Assembly: GCF_030678875.1 (NCBI RefSeq)
Contig: NZ_JAUUDS010000002.1
Coordinates: forward strand, 124,001-188,000
Reading direction: 5' to 3'
DNA: 64,000 bases
Source of the DNA: Sphingomonas aurea
Lineage (GTDB): Bacteria; Pseudomonadota; Alphaproteobacteria; Sphingomonadales; Sphingomonadaceae
The notes beneath the pieces were generated by a model that searched no databases, was not told where the DNA came from, and saw only the letters and a program-made list of their open reading frames with translations. Positions 24,666-33,009 of the stretch are shown piece after piece. How positions within the stretch are numbered: the first letter of the stretch is position 1; the number at the start of each line of letters is the position of its first letter. A program made the position numbers and the translations under genes.

Positions 24666-25015
24666 GACGAGTGTATCTGCCGCTTCGCGCTTTATGGCAC
24701 GCAGTCCGGCATTGAAATTGCCCTCACGATCATACAGAATTCGAGCGTTTACGGCATTCGCTACGCGTCTACCTTTTTTGCCGCGACTCTACCGCATTGT
24801 AGGTACCGCCACGCGGTTACTAAGCCGCGTACATTTTTGTACATCGTTCGAAAGCCAAGACTGGCATTAACAATGCACGTTCTCGACCGATTATCAGCTT
24901 TCAATCCAGCGGAACGTTGGGATGCCACACCGAGGGCAGGGTCTCCGTGGAGGCGACGTGAACGAACGTACACTGCAGCCGTAAGGTCACAGAAAGCAGT
25001 TACTCCGTTTGCCTG
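24666..25015. other. Remnant DNA of unknown origin
   Basis: About 350 nt between the IS630 piece and the IS91-type element. Composition is mixed, with AT-rich patches around 24740-24880. A frame continues open on the + strand from the IS630 piece to 25016, but its translation no longer resembles a transposase or any domain I know. Confidence 0.4.
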
Positions 25016-25051
25016 AAGAGTTTCGGATGCCGGCAGGCGTACGAAACTCTT
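25016..25051. repeat. Perfect 10-bp inverted repeat at the left edge of the IS91-type element
   Basis: AAGAGTTTCG (25016-25025) and CGAAACTCTT (25042-25051) flank 16 nt. GC content jumps just to its right. The site lies downstream of the transposase gene, where IS91 elements carry the hairpin of their rolling-circle origin (oriIS), so this may be that end; the exact boundary is inferred. Confidence 0.5.
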
Positions 25052-25311
25052 GGAGGCCCGAACCCGCGGGCCACGGGCGGCGTGCTATGGGGTTTTCGGT
25101 TTTCGTCCCACGGGGATGACGAGCGGCACGGCGGGTGCAGGCGCGACCCTGGATGCGGACGGTCTGGATCCAGGTGGCCATGACGGGCTCACCCGCGTGG
25201 GCAGCTCAGCTTGGCTCAAGGTAGCAACCTCGCTGACGGCGATCGGCGCAGGTGACATCGGCTCCGCAGGCATGGATGCTGCGGGGTATGGTGCTGTCAG
25301 GCCGTGCCGGA

Positions 25312-26505
25312 TCACGACGCCTGTGTCCCGGGTGACGGTGCAGGAGCTGGCGGCGCGCGAGGCTGGCGCTGACGTTCGAATGTCTCGATGACGACCATGT
25401 GCCCTCCGCAGCATGGGCATGGCGGGCGGGTGTCGTCCGGCTCGACCCGCACATCGGCCTCGACCGGCGGAGCGACCCCGAGCAGCTGGCGGACGTGGTC
25501 GAGATGCGCCTTGCGGGTGGCGCCCGCGAGCAGGCCATAGTGACGGATGCGATGGAAGCCCTTCGGCAGGACGTGGAGCAGGAAGCGGCGAATGAATTCG
25601 TCGGCGGCGAGCGTCATGACTTGCTGCCGGTCGGCGCCGCCCCGGCGATAGTCCTTGTAGCGAAACGTCACTCCGGCCTCGTCGAAGCGCAGGAGCCGGC
25701 TGTTCGAGATGGCGACGCGGTGGGTATAGCGCGACAGGTAGGCGAGCACCGTCTCGGGTCCGGCAAACGGCGGCTTGGCGTAGACGACCCAGCGCTTCTT
25801 CCTGACCGGCGCGAGATGACGCAGGAACGCGCCCCGGTCGCCGAGGTGGGAGAGGCTGCTATGGAAGGCGAGCCGCCCGGTTTCGTGCAGCGCCATCAGC
25901 CGGGTGAGGAACAGGCGGCGGAACAGCTTGCCCAGCACCCTGACGGGCAGGAGGAACGCGGGGCGCGACGAGATCCAGCGGCTGTCGTCGGGCGAGAGCC
26001 CGCCGCCGGGCACGATCATGTGGATGTGCGGGTGGTGGGTCATCGCCGAGCCCCAGGTGTGCAGCACCGCGGTGATGCCGATGCGGGCGCCAAGGTGCTT
26101 CGGGTCGGCGGCGATGGTCGTCATTGTCTCGGACGCCGCCTGGAACAGCAGGCCGTAGACCGCCGCCTTGTTCTGGAGAGCGATGTCGGCGACCTCGGCC
26201 GGCAACGTGAAAACGACATGGAAGTAGCCGACCGGCAGCAGGTCGGCCTCGCGCTCGGCGAGCCAGATGCGCGCGGCCGCGCCCTGACATCGCGGGCAAT
26301 GCCGGTTGCGGCAGGAGTTGTAGGCGACCCGCCAGTGCCCGCATTCGGTGCAGGCCTCGACGTGACCACCCATGACGGCGGTGCGGCAGTGTTCGACCGC
26401 CGACATCACCTTCAACTGGTCTAGGCTCAGGTGGCCGGCGCGGGCGGCCCGGTACGCAGGACCGGCAGCGCGGAAGATGTCGGCAACCTCGAGTGAGGCG
26501 CGCAA
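25312..26505 (-). CDS. IS91-family rolling-circle transposase
   Basis: The 397-residue protein has the order of IS91 transposases: an N-terminal zinc-binding cluster (C-x2-C in ACTECGHW and C-x4-H-C-x2-C in CRNRHCPRC), the HUH metal site in HPHIHMIVPGGGL, and the nucleophile Tyr region AYLSRYTHRVAISN. A second Cys pair (RPPCPCCGG) is near the C-terminus. It nicks and transfers a single strand during rolling-circle transposition. The frame begins at a TTG six bases after the recombinase stop, so translation is probably coupled; no ATG is close to the conserved start. About 30 Pro/Ala/Gln-rich residues trail the end. Confidence 0.92.
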   Translation of the reverse strand: MRASLEVADIFRAAGPAYRAARAGHLSLDQLKVMSAVEHCRTAVMGGHVEACTECGHWRVAYNSCRNRHCPRCQGAAARIWLAEREADLLPVGYFHVVFTLPAEVADIALQNKAAVYGLLFQAASETMTTIAADPKHLGARIGITAVLHTWGSAMTHHPHIHMIVPGGGLSPDDSRWISSRPAFLLPVRVLGKLFRRLFLTRLMALHETGRLAFHSSLSHLGDRGAFLRHLAPVRKKRWVVYAKPPFAGPETVLAYLSRYTHRVAISNSRLLRFDEAGVTFRYKDYRRGGADRQQVMTLAADEFIRRFLLHVLPKGFHRIRHYGLLAGATRKAHLDHVRQLLGVAPPVEADVRVEPDDTRPPCPCCGGHMVVIETFERQRQPRAPPAPAPSPGTQAS

Positions 26506-26511
26506 CGCCGC

Positions 26512-27417
26512 TCAGCCCTTGGGCGCCTTCCCTTCCGCAGCGGTGGTCGCGAGCCGTTCAAACGGGCTGGTCACGTTGCGCAGGACCCGCGTGGCGACCT
26601 GGGTGTAATAGGCGGTGGTATCCAGCTTGGCGTGTCCCAGTAGCGTCTGGATAATCCGGACGTCGATCCCGTCCTCGAGTAGGTGGGTCGCGAAGCAGTG
26701 CCGCAACGTGTGCGGCCCGACGCGCTTGCCGATGCCCGCCGCGACGCTCGCCTCCACGACGATCCGGTGCAGCTGCCGGGTGCTGAGCGGCTTGAGGTAG
26801 TGCTGGCCGGGGAACAGCCAGCCGTCGACGTGCAACACGCGCTCCCGCCGACCGACGCGCCACCACTCCCGCAGCAACGCCAAAAGCCCGGTCGGGAGCA
26901 TGGCGTTGCGATACCGCCCACCTTTGCCGCGCTCGACCCTGAGCAGCATGCGCTCGCTGTCGATGTCGCGCACCTTGAGGGAGGCGACCTCTGAGGCGCG
27001 GAGTCCCGCACCATAAGCAACGGACAGCGCCGCCTGATGCTTGAGGCACGTGGTCGCATCGAGCAGGCGCGCCACCTCGTCCCGGCTCAGCACCACCGGC
27101 AGCTTGCGCTCATGCCGCATCCGGACCAGCTTGCGCGCCAGGTCGGGCCGGTCGAGCGTCTGCGTGAAGAAGAACCGCAGCGCCGACACGATGGCGTTCA
27201 TGGTCGGCGCCGGCACGTCCATCTCGCCTTGCTCGATCTGGAAGCGCCGGACGTCTTCCGCCGTCGCGGTATCGGGTGAGCGCCCCAGGAAGGTCGCGAA
27301 CCGGCCGACATCGCGGAGGTAGTTGCGCTGCGTCCCGTGTCCGAAGCGCCGTATATCCATCTCATCGATGAGGCGCTGGCGTAGCGGGCTGACGGCAACA
27401 GGAACGAGGGTGGTCAC
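26512..27417 (-). CDS. Tyrosine recombinase of the IS91-type element
   Basis: The 301 residues form a complete XerC/D-like recombinase. An N-terminal SAM-like core-binding domain (about 10-95, RQRLIDEMDIRRFGHGTQRNYL) precedes the catalytic domain with Arg in GAGLRASEVASL, Lys on the beta-hairpin (VERGKGGRYR), H-x-x-R in HTLRHCFATHLL, G-H in LLGHAKLDTT and the nucleophile Tyr in AYYTQV. A subgroup of IS91 elements carries such an accessory integrase in front of the transposase, and its role there is not settled. The start is GTG at 27415-27417. Transcription continues into the transposase gene. Confidence 0.9.
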   Translation of the reverse strand: MTTLVPVAVSPLRQRLIDEMDIRRFGHGTQRNYLRDVGRFATFLGRSPDTATAEDVRRFQIEQGEMDVPAPTMNAIVSALRFFFTQTLDRPDLARKLVRMRHERKLPVVLSRDEVARLLDATTCLKHQAALSVAYGAGLRASEVASLKVRDIDSERMLLRVERGKGGRYRNAMLPTGLLALLREWWRVGRRERVLHVDGWLFPGQHYLKPLSTRQLHRIVVEASVAAGIGKRVGPHTLRHCFATHLLEDGIDVRIIQTLLGHAKLDTTAYYTQVATRVLRNVTSPFERLATTAAEGKAPKG

Positions 27418-27418
27418 G

Positions 27419-27453
27419 GCAGAGCTCCTTCTGGTGGAGCCCCGATGCTCTGC
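27419..27453. repeat. Nested inverted repeat just upstream of the recombinase gene
   Basis: GCAGAGC (27419-27425) and GCTCTGC (27447-27453) enclose a smaller CTCC/GGAG pair. It covers the ribosome-binding region of the recombinase gene (GTG at 27415-27417), so it may damp its translation or mark the terIS side of the element. Confidence 0.45.
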
Positions 27454-27587
27454 CTGCCTCCTGCCGCGCTCAATCCAGGCGCAACGCTCGTTCCGTTACC
27501 TCAACCGCGACGCATACGCCCCTCCCGCGCAGCGGGTTCGTGCTACCACCACTTCCGGACATGCGCATCCCGTCCTATCCTGTACCG

Positions 27588-28283
27588 ATGACCGGCTCTC
27601 CCAGCATCGTCGTCCTGACCGGGGCCGGCATCTCCGCCGAGAGCGGCATCGCGACCTTTCGTGGGCCCGGCGGGCTGTGGGAGGGGCACCGGGTCGAGGA
27701 TGTCTGCACGCCCGAGGCGCTGGCGCACGATCCCGCGCTGGTCCACCGCTTCTACGACCTGCGGCGCGGCGCGCTGGGGGCGGTGGCGCCGAATGCGGCG
27801 CATCGTGCTTTGGCGCGGCTTGAGGCGGCGTGGCCAGGCGACTTCCTGCTCGCCACGCAGAATGTCGACGATCTGCACGACCGCGCCGGGTCGCGGCGGC
27901 TGGTCCACATGCATGGGGAGCTGAAGTCGGCCCTATGTGCCGCCTGCGGAGCGCGGCGCGCGCATGACGGTGCGCTGCCGCCGGGATCATCGTGTCCCCA
28001 TTGCGGTGCGGCCAGGTTGCGGCCGGACATCGTCTTTTTCGGGGAGATGCCGTACCGAATGGAGGCCATCGAGGCAGCCTTGGCGACGTGCGACCTGTTC
28101 GTCTCGATCGGGACGTCGGGAGCGGTCTATCCTGCGGCGGGCTTCGTGCGGGTGGCTGCCAGGGCCGGGGCAACGACGTTGGAACTCAATCTCGAACGGT
28201 CGGCGGGCAGTGGGTCGTTCGACGAAACACGGCTCGGGACGGCGGGGGCGCTGGTGCCGGAATGGGTCGCCTCGCTGCTGTGA
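27588..28283 (+). CDS. cobB: Sirtuin, NAD-dependent protein deacylase
   Basis: From ATG 27588 the protein has 231 residues; an ATG at 27561 would add nine. Sirtuin motifs are complete: GAGISAESGIATFRG, TQNVDDLHDRAGS, the catalytic His in VHMHGEL, a zinc site of two pairs (C-A-A-C and C-P-H-C), PDIVFFGEMP, and GTSGAVYPAAGF. It removes acyl groups from lysines using NAD+. The residues R-x-x-Y that select succinyl or malonyl lysine correspond here to RFYDLRRG, so desuccinylase activity is possible. It begins just beyond the IS91-type element, whose insertion may have replaced its native promoter. Confidence 0.92.
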   Translation: MTGSPSIVVLTGAGISAESGIATFRGPGGLWEGHRVEDVCTPEALAHDPALVHRFYDLRRGALGAVAPNAAHRALARLEAAWPGDFLLATQNVDDLHDRAGSRRLVHMHGELKSALCAACGARRAHDGALPPGSSCPHCGAARLRPDIVFFGEMPYRMEAIEAALATCDLFVSIGTSGAVYPAAGFVRVAARAGATTLELNLERSAGSGSFDETRLGTAGALVPEWVASLL

Positions 28284-28332
28284 ACCCTATCGCGTCGGTG
28301 ATCGTTCAGGCGGCTAGGAAAGGAGCCTTCCC

Positions 28333-28710
28333 ATGAAGAACACCCTGCTCGCCGCCCTGATGGTGGTCACCACCGCCAGTTCCGTCGCGCTGCCCGTCGA
28401 GGCACAACGGCGGGATCGACCGGACTATCAGTGGCATGGCGACGACGATAACTGGGATGCCAGCCGCGACTATCGCCGCAGCAATGCGCGCGAGCGGCGG
28501 CTGAGCCGTGAGGACCGCATCTATCGCGGCCGCGACGGGCGCTCCTATTGCCGGCGCAACGACGGCACAACCGGCCTGGTCGTGGGCGGCGTCGGCGGTG
28601 CGGTGGTCGGCAACCTGATCGGCGGCGGGCTGCTCGGCACGCTGGCCGGGGGTGCGGGCGGTGCGCTGCTCGGCCGGTCGATCGACAAGGGCAAGGTGCG
28701 CTGCCGCTGA
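28333..28710 (+). CDS. Secreted glycine-zipper (2TM) protein
   Basis: The 125-residue product has a signal peptide (KNTLLAALMVVTTASSVALP, cleavage near AQR at 25), then about 60 charged residues rich in Arg and Asp (DDNWDASRDYRRSNARERRL), then a glycine-zipper segment of alternating Gly and small residues (VVGGVGGAVVGNLIGGGLL). Such proteins (Rick_17kDa/glycine zipper 2TM type) are surface or periplasmic and usually lipoproteins, though no lipobox is visible here. Two Cys, one at CRRNDG and one at the end, could form a disulphide. A strong AGGAAAGGAG precedes the ATG. It converges on era. Confidence 0.8.
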   Translation: MKNTLLAALMVVTTASSVALPVEAQRRDRPDYQWHGDDDNWDASRDYRRSNARERRLSREDRIYRGRDGRSYCRRNDGTTGLVVGGVGGAVVGNLIGGGLLGTLAGGAGGALLGRSIDKGKVRCR

Positions 28711-28723
28711 ATATCAGCCGATC

Positions 28724-28751
28724 GTGACCGTCAGCGGAGGTTGACGGTCAC
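28724..28751. terminator. Hairpin between convergent glycine-zipper gene and era
   Basis: GTGACCGTCA (28724-28733) and TGACGGTCAC (28742-28751) pair perfectly around an 8-nt loop, overlapping the era stop codon. Placed between two convergent genes, it probably ends transcription from both sides. Confidence 0.65.
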
Positions 28752-29644
28752 TCGACCCAATCCAGGCCGATATCGCGGTAGAGCTGGCGATCCTCGTCCC
28801 AGCCCGGCTTGACCTTGACGTGCAGGTAGAGATGCACCGGCCGGTCCATGATCGCGGCCAGTTCGGTGCGGGCGCGCGCGCCGATCTCGCGGATGCGGGC
28901 GCCGCCCTTCCCCAGCACGATTGCGCGCTGGGTCGGACGCTCCACCAGTATCTGCTGGTGGATCTCGACCGATCCGTCCTCGCGTTCCGAGAATCTCTCC
29001 GTCTCGATCGCGCTGGCATAGGGCAGCTCGGCGTGGAGCTGGAGATAGAGCTGCTCGCGCGTCACTTCCGCCGCCAGCGCGCGCTCGGTCGCGTCGGAGA
29101 CCTGATCCTCGGGATAATGCCATGGGCCGGGCGGCATCGCCCTGGCCAGCGCCGATTTCAGCTCGGGTAGTCCGTCGCCGGTCTGCGCCGACACGAACCA
29201 GGTCTCGGTGAAGGGCAGCAGCGCGTTCAGCCGCTCGGCATGCAGCAGCAGCTTGGCCTTGTCGGCCAGGTCGACCTTGTTGAGGATCAGGTGGCGCGGC
29301 TCGGGCCGATCCTTCAGCGCCTCGGCGATGTCGGTGACCTTGCTGCCGAGCCCGCCTTTGGCATCGACGACCAGCGCGAGCACGTCGGCGCCCTCGGTCC
29401 CGCTCCACGCCGCCGACACCATCGCACGGTCGAGCCGGCGCTTGGGTTCGAAGATGCCGGGCGTGTCGACCAGCAGCAGCTGCGCCTCACCCTCGATCGC
29501 GACGCCGAGCAGGCGGGTGCGCGTCGTCTGCGCCTTGGGACTGACGATCGCGACTTTCTGGCCGACCAGCGCGTTGACCAGGGTCGACTTGCCCGCATTG
29601 GGCGCGCCGACCACCGCGACCAGGCCGCAGCGTTGTTCGTTCAT
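28748..29644 (-). CDS. era: GTPase Era
   Basis: The 298 residues have the Era layout. The G domain shows G1 GAPNAGKST, G3 DTPG, G4 NKVD and the G5 SA turn in FVSAQTGD; the C-terminal KH domain has the loop LGKGGARIREIGARAR. Era binds the 3' end of 16S rRNA and helps mature the 30S subunit. Its ATG overlaps the stop of rnc by four bases (ATGA), the widely conserved rnc-era pairing that links 16S processing and assembly. It is the last gene of the lepB-rnc-era operon. Confidence 0.97.
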   Translation of the reverse strand: MNEQRCGLVAVVGAPNAGKSTLVNALVGQKVAIVSPKAQTTRTRLLGVAIEGEAQLLLVDTPGIFEPKRRLDRAMVSAAWSGTEGADVLALVVDAKGGLGSKVTDIAEALKDRPEPRHLILNKVDLADKAKLLLHAERLNALLPFTETWFVSAQTGDGLPELKSALARAMPPGPWHYPEDQVSDATERALAAEVTREQLYLQLHAELPYASAIETERFSEREDGSVEIHQQILVERPTQRAIVLGKGGARIREIGARARTELAAIMDRPVHLYLHVKVKPGWDEDRQLYRDIGLDWVE

Positions 29645-30372
29645 GACTTCACCTTTTCGAGGAGCGCGCGCGCCGCGGCGGTCTCCGCCTCCTGCTTGTT
29701 GCCCGCGGTCGCCTCCGCGCTCGCGAAGCTGCCGATCGCGACCGAGACGGTGAAGCGCGGCGCATGGCCCGGCCCGGAGCGGTCGAGCAGCCTATATTCC
29801 GGTGCGCGCCGCCCCGCCGCCGCCGCCCATTCCTGCAACGCCGATTTGGGATGCTGCGGCGCCTTGGCATGGCGCTGCACCCGCTCGCCCCAGACACGGC
29901 GGACGAAGGTGCGCGCCGCGTCGAGCCCCGCGTCGCGGTAGAGCGCACCGATCAGTGCCTCCATCACGTCGCCCAGCACATTGTCGCTGTCGCCGGCGCC
30001 GTCGCCCAGCGCCTGCTTGCCGAGCTTCAGATGCGGGCGCACGCCCAGTTCGCGGGCGACCTCCGCACAGACGCTGCCGGTGACCAGCGCGTTGAGACGC
30101 TTGGACAATTGCCCCTCCGCCTCCCTCGGAAACGATTCCCACAGCCACTCGGCCATGACCAACCCGAGCACCCGGTCACCCAGAAATTCGAGCCGCTGAT
30201 AATCCTCGGCCGCGTGGCTGCCATGGGTCAGCGCACGCGCGAACGGCGCCGGATCGGCGGGTACGCGGCCGAGCGTGCGCGCCAGCCAGTCGTCGAGCGG
30301 CTCGACCGTCAGAACCCCTCTCCGATCCGGTTCCAGCGTGCCGCCGAGACCCAGGTCCAGGGCTTGATCCAC
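29641..30372 (-). CDS. rnc: Ribonuclease III
   Basis: The RNase III signature LEFLGDRVLGL and the second acidic box DVMEALIGALYRD (metal-binding Asp and Glu) are followed by a double-stranded RNA-binding domain (PKSALQEWAAAAG to AAARALLEKVK). It cleaves duplex RNA, including the 16S/23S precursor stems. The start is uncertain: the longest choice, GTG at 30370-30372, overlaps lepB by 64 nt, while homology begins near LDDWLARTLG. The only in-frame codon near the expected start is CTG at 30310-30312, overlapping the lepB TGA as CTGA. The coordinates use the GTG. It is coupled to era by ATGA. Confidence 0.93.
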   Translation of the reverse strand: MDQALDLGLGGTLEPDRRGVLTVEPLDDWLARTLGRVPADPAPFARALTHGSHAAEDYQRLEFLGDRVLGLVMAEWLWESFPREAEGQLSKRLNALVTGSVCAEVARELGVRPHLKLGKQALGDGAGDSDNVLGDVMEALIGALYRDAGLDAARTFVRRVWGERVQRHAKAPQHPKSALQEWAAAAGRRAPEYRLLDRSGPGHAPRFTVSVAIGSFASAEATAGNKQEAETAAARALLEKVKS

Positions 30373-31148
30373 TCGGCCGAGCCGTCGGTCGAGAAGAACG
30401 ACACCATCGCCCGCCCCTCGACCCGCTCCATCGGGATCATGCCCATGCCCATCGGTGGCGCGAAGCGGCTGTCGGCGCTGTCGTCGCGATTGTCGCCCAT
30501 CAGGAACACGGTGCCCGGCGCGACGGTGTAGACGCCGGTATCGTCCGCCGCGGGAATGTCGCGCTGGTCGAGCACGTCGTAACTCTTGCCGTTCGGCAGC
30601 GTCTCGCGATAGCGGCGATAGCGGCAGACGGGCTGGCCCTCGACCGTGTCCTGGAACGCGGCGTCGCAGTGCCGGGTGTCGAAATTGGGGGTGAGCGGCA
30701 GGATGAAGTCGGCGATCCGCTGCTTGGGGATCGCCTTGCCGTTCAGGAACAGCTGCCCGCCGCGCATCTGCACCGTGTCGCCGGGCAGGCCGATCACCCG
30801 CTTGATGACGTCATGGTCGTCATGCTCCGGATTGGCATCGCCCGGAGCCGGATCGGGGCTGCGGAAGACGACCACGTCGCCGGGCTTCGGATCGGACCAG
30901 TGCATGCTGGGGAACGGCACGACGCCGCCGGGCAGCGACCAGCGCGAATAGCCATAGTTCCACTTCGACACGAATAGGTAATCGCCGATCAGCAGCCGGG
31001 GCAGCATCGATTCGGACGGAATCGAGAAGGGCGCGACGATGAAGCTGCGCAGGATCAGCACGAACAGCGCCAGCTTCAGGAGGAAGCGCAGCGTCTCGTT
31101 CGCCTCGGAGCGGGTGGAGGGCGTGTTCGCGGTCTTGACCTTTGCCAT
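30309..31148 (-). CDS. lepB: Signal peptidase I
   Basis: The 279-residue protein has one N-terminal membrane segment (LLKLALFVLILRSFIVAPF), then the catalytic Ser in PSESMLP and general-base Lys in DVIKRVIGLPGD. The late MGDNRDDSADSR box is also present. It removes signal peptides from exported proteins on the periplasmic side of the inner membrane. It is the first gene of the lepB-rnc-era operon; its TGA lies inside the rnc coding frame. A long insertion between the catalytic boxes (YRRYRETLPNGKSYDVL) is usual in alphaproteobacteria. The promoter must lie in the 117 nt shared with the divergent pgi gene. Confidence 0.96.
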   Translation of the reverse strand: MAKVKTANTPSTRSEANETLRFLLKLALFVLILRSFIVAPFSIPSESMLPRLLIGDYLFVSKWNYGYSRWSLPGGVVPFPSMHWSDPKPGDVVVFRSPDPAPGDANPEHDDHDVIKRVIGLPGDTVQMRGGQLFLNGKAIPKQRIADFILPLTPNFDTRHCDAAFQDTVEGQPVCRYRRYRETLPNGKSYDVLDQRDIPAADDTGVYTVAPGTVFLMGDNRDDSADSRFAPPMGMGMIPMERVEGRAMVSFFSTDGSAEWIKPWTWVSAARWNRIGEGF

Positions 31149-31265
31149 GGCCGGGCGGCGTGGCGTGGCCGGCGGATTACGTCAAGCTTGCGGACGGCAC
31201 CGGGTGTGGCAATGGGACGTTTCCACCGTGACTCCGCCCGTCCGGGCGCCGCAATCGGAGACGAC

Positions 31266-32759
31266 ATGATGGCCGACTGGTCCGCGATCGAAGCCCTGCC
31301 CTCGCCCCGGCTGACCGAGCTGTTCGACGGCGACCCCGACCGGCTGGCACGGCTGAGCCTGGACGTGGCGGGCATCCATTTCGACTGGTCGAAGACGCAC
31401 CTGACGCCGGACGCGATCGAGGCGTTTGCGGCGCTTGCCGAGGCGCAGGACCTGGCGGGCAAGCGCGATGCGATGTTCGGCGGCGAGCATGTCAACGTGA
31501 CCGAGGACCGCCCGGTCGAGCACACCGCCGAGCGCGGCGAGGGCAATCCCGAGAGCGTCGCGCGGGCACGCCGGTTCCACGAGCGGATGCGGATGCTGGT
31601 CGACGCGATCGAGGCGGGGGCGCTGGGCGAGGTGCGCCACGTCCTGCAGGTCGGCATCGGCGGATCGGCGCTGGGCCCCCACCTGCTGGTCGATGCACTG
31701 GGCCGCGAGGACCGGCGCTACGACGTGGCGATCGTATCGAACGTCGACGGCGTCGCGCTGGAGGAGGTCTTCGAGCGGTTCGATCCGGCGACGACATTGC
31801 TGCTGGTCGCCAGCAAGACCTTCACGACGACCGAGACGATGCTGAACGCGGGCAGCGTCATCAGCTGGATGACCGAGCACGGGGTCGAGGACCCCTATGG
31901 CCGCGTCGTCGCGCTGACCGCGGCGCCCGACAAGGCGATGGAGTGGGGCGTCGACGAGACGCGCATCCTGCCCTTCTCCGAAGGGGTCGGTGGCCGTTAC
32001 TCGCTCTGGTCGTCGATCGGGTTTCCGGCGGCGATCGGGCTCGGCTGGTCGGCGTTCGAGGAGCTGCTGGAGGGAGCGGCCGAGATGGACCGGCATTTCC
32101 GCCTGGCCGAGCTGAGCGAGAATGCGCCGGCGCTCGCGGCGTTCGCCGACCTCTATTACACCCAGGTACGCAAGGCCGAGACGCGCGCGCCCTTCGCCTA
32201 TGACGAGCGGCTGCGGCTGCTGCCGAGCTATCTCCAGCAGCTGGAGATGGAGTCGAACGGCAAGTCGGTGACGGTGGACGGCCAGCCCGTCGGACGGCCG
32301 ACCGCGCCGATCACCTGGGGCGGGGTCGGCACCGACGCGCAGCACGCGGTGTTCCAATTGCTCCATCAGGGCACGCACCTGGTGCCGGTCGAGTTCATCG
32401 CGGTGATCGAGGCGGGCGACACGCTGGCGCCGGACCACCACCGCCAGCTGCTGCTCAACGCCTTCGCCCAAGGGGCGGCGCTGATGAAGGGCAAGGCGGC
32501 CGACGACCCGGCGCGCAGCTATCCGGGCGACCGGCCGTCCTCGACGCTGCTGCTCGACGTGCTCGACGCGCGGACGCTGGGGGCGCTGATCGCCTTCTAC
32601 GAGCACCGGACCTTCGTGAACGGGGTGCTGCTGGGCATCAACAGCTTCGACCAGTTCGGCGTCGAGCTGGGCAAGGAGATGGCCAAGGCGGCGGATGCGG
32701 GCGGGCAGGTGTTCGACCCGTCGACGACCGACCTGATCCGGCGGGCCGGTCTGGATTGA
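31266..32759 (+). CDS. pgi: Glucose-6-phosphate isomerase
   Basis: ATG at 31266 (followed by a second ATG) with GGAGACGAC in front gives 497 residues. The phosphoglucose isomerase signature GVGGRYSLWSSIG lies near residue 240, with the sugar-binding VGIGGSALGPHL near 135 and SKTFTTTET near 180. Further on are GTDAQHAVFQLLHQGT and the C-terminal HRTFVNGVLLGINSFDQFGVELGK in two pieces. It interconverts glucose-6-phosphate and fructose-6-phosphate. In sphingomonads lacking phosphofructokinase the enzyme mostly feeds fructose-6-phosphate towards the Entner-Doudoroff route; that is background, not seen here. It is divergent from lepB. Confidence 0.97.
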   Translation: MMADWSAIEALPSPRLTELFDGDPDRLARLSLDVAGIHFDWSKTHLTPDAIEAFAALAEAQDLAGKRDAMFGGEHVNVTEDRPVEHTAERGEGNPESVARARRFHERMRMLVDAIEAGALGEVRHVLQVGIGGSALGPHLLVDALGREDRRYDVAIVSNVDGVALEEVFERFDPATTLLLVASKTFTTTETMLNAGSVISWMTEHGVEDPYGRVVALTAAPDKAMEWGVDETRILPFSEGVGGRYSLWSSIGFPAAIGLGWSAFEELLEGAAEMDRHFRLAELSENAPALAAFADLYYTQVRKAETRAPFAYDERLRLLPSYLQQLEMESNGKSVTVDGQPVGRPTAPITWGGVGTDAQHAVFQLLHQGTHLVPVEFIAVIEAGDTLAPDHHRQLLLNAFAQGAALMKGKAADDPARSYPGDRPSSTLLLDVLDARTLGALIAFYEHRTFVNGVLLGINSFDQFGVELGKEMAKAADAGGQVFDPSTTDLIRRAGLD

Positions 32760-32799
32760 GGGCGGTGGGGTCGCTATCTTCGTGAGAGAGGTGCAGATC

Positions 32800-33009
32800 A
32801 TGCAGACGACCATCATGCTGGACACTGACTTGGTTGCCGGAGCCGTGCGGATCTTCGGCGGCGATAGCGAACAGGAGGCCGTGGAATCGGCGTTGAAGGC
32901 GGCGATGCATGTCCGCCGCCAAAGCGCCATCCGCGAGCTTCGCGGGATCGGCTGGGAGGGCGACCTCGAAGAGATGAGGCTCGACACACCGCGTCGGACG
33001 ATCGATTGA
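32800..33009 (+). CDS. vapB: VapB-type antitoxin
   Basis: The 69-residue protein begins MQTTIMLDTDLVAGAVRIFG, a ribbon-helix-helix strand and helix that binds its own promoter, followed by EQEAVESALKAAMHVRRQSAIRE, the second helix and the linker. The C-terminal RGIGWEGDLEEMR is the G-W/x-E-G-D-L-x-x-M-R tail that wraps the PIN toxin. This is the VapB/DUF2191 class. ATG 32800 follows GAGAGG. The stop overlaps the vapC start (TTGA), ensuring toxin is made with antitoxin. It begins 40 nt after pgi. Confidence 0.9.
   Translation: MQTTIMLDTDLVAGAVRIFGGDSEQEAVESALKAAMHVRRQSAIRELRGIGWEGDLEEMRLDTPRRTID

Larger units (their letters stand above)
25016..27500 (-). mobile_element. IS91-type insertion sequence with accessory tyrosine recombinase
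   Basis: A leftward gene pair, tyrosine recombinase then Y-type transposase separated by six bases, is flanked by small hairpins at 25016-25051 and 27419-27453. IS91-group elements have no terminal inverted repeats and make no target duplication, so the limits given are approximate. Both genes are intact and their catalytic residues present, so the element may be active. It sits between IS630 remains and the sirtuin gene, at the right end of the decayed zone. Confidence 0.7.

Noticed and set aside
24456..25016. 187-codon plus-strand frame as a gene
   Set aside because: Its first 70 codons are the IS630 remnant and the rest has no similarity or coding bias, so it is an accidental open frame.
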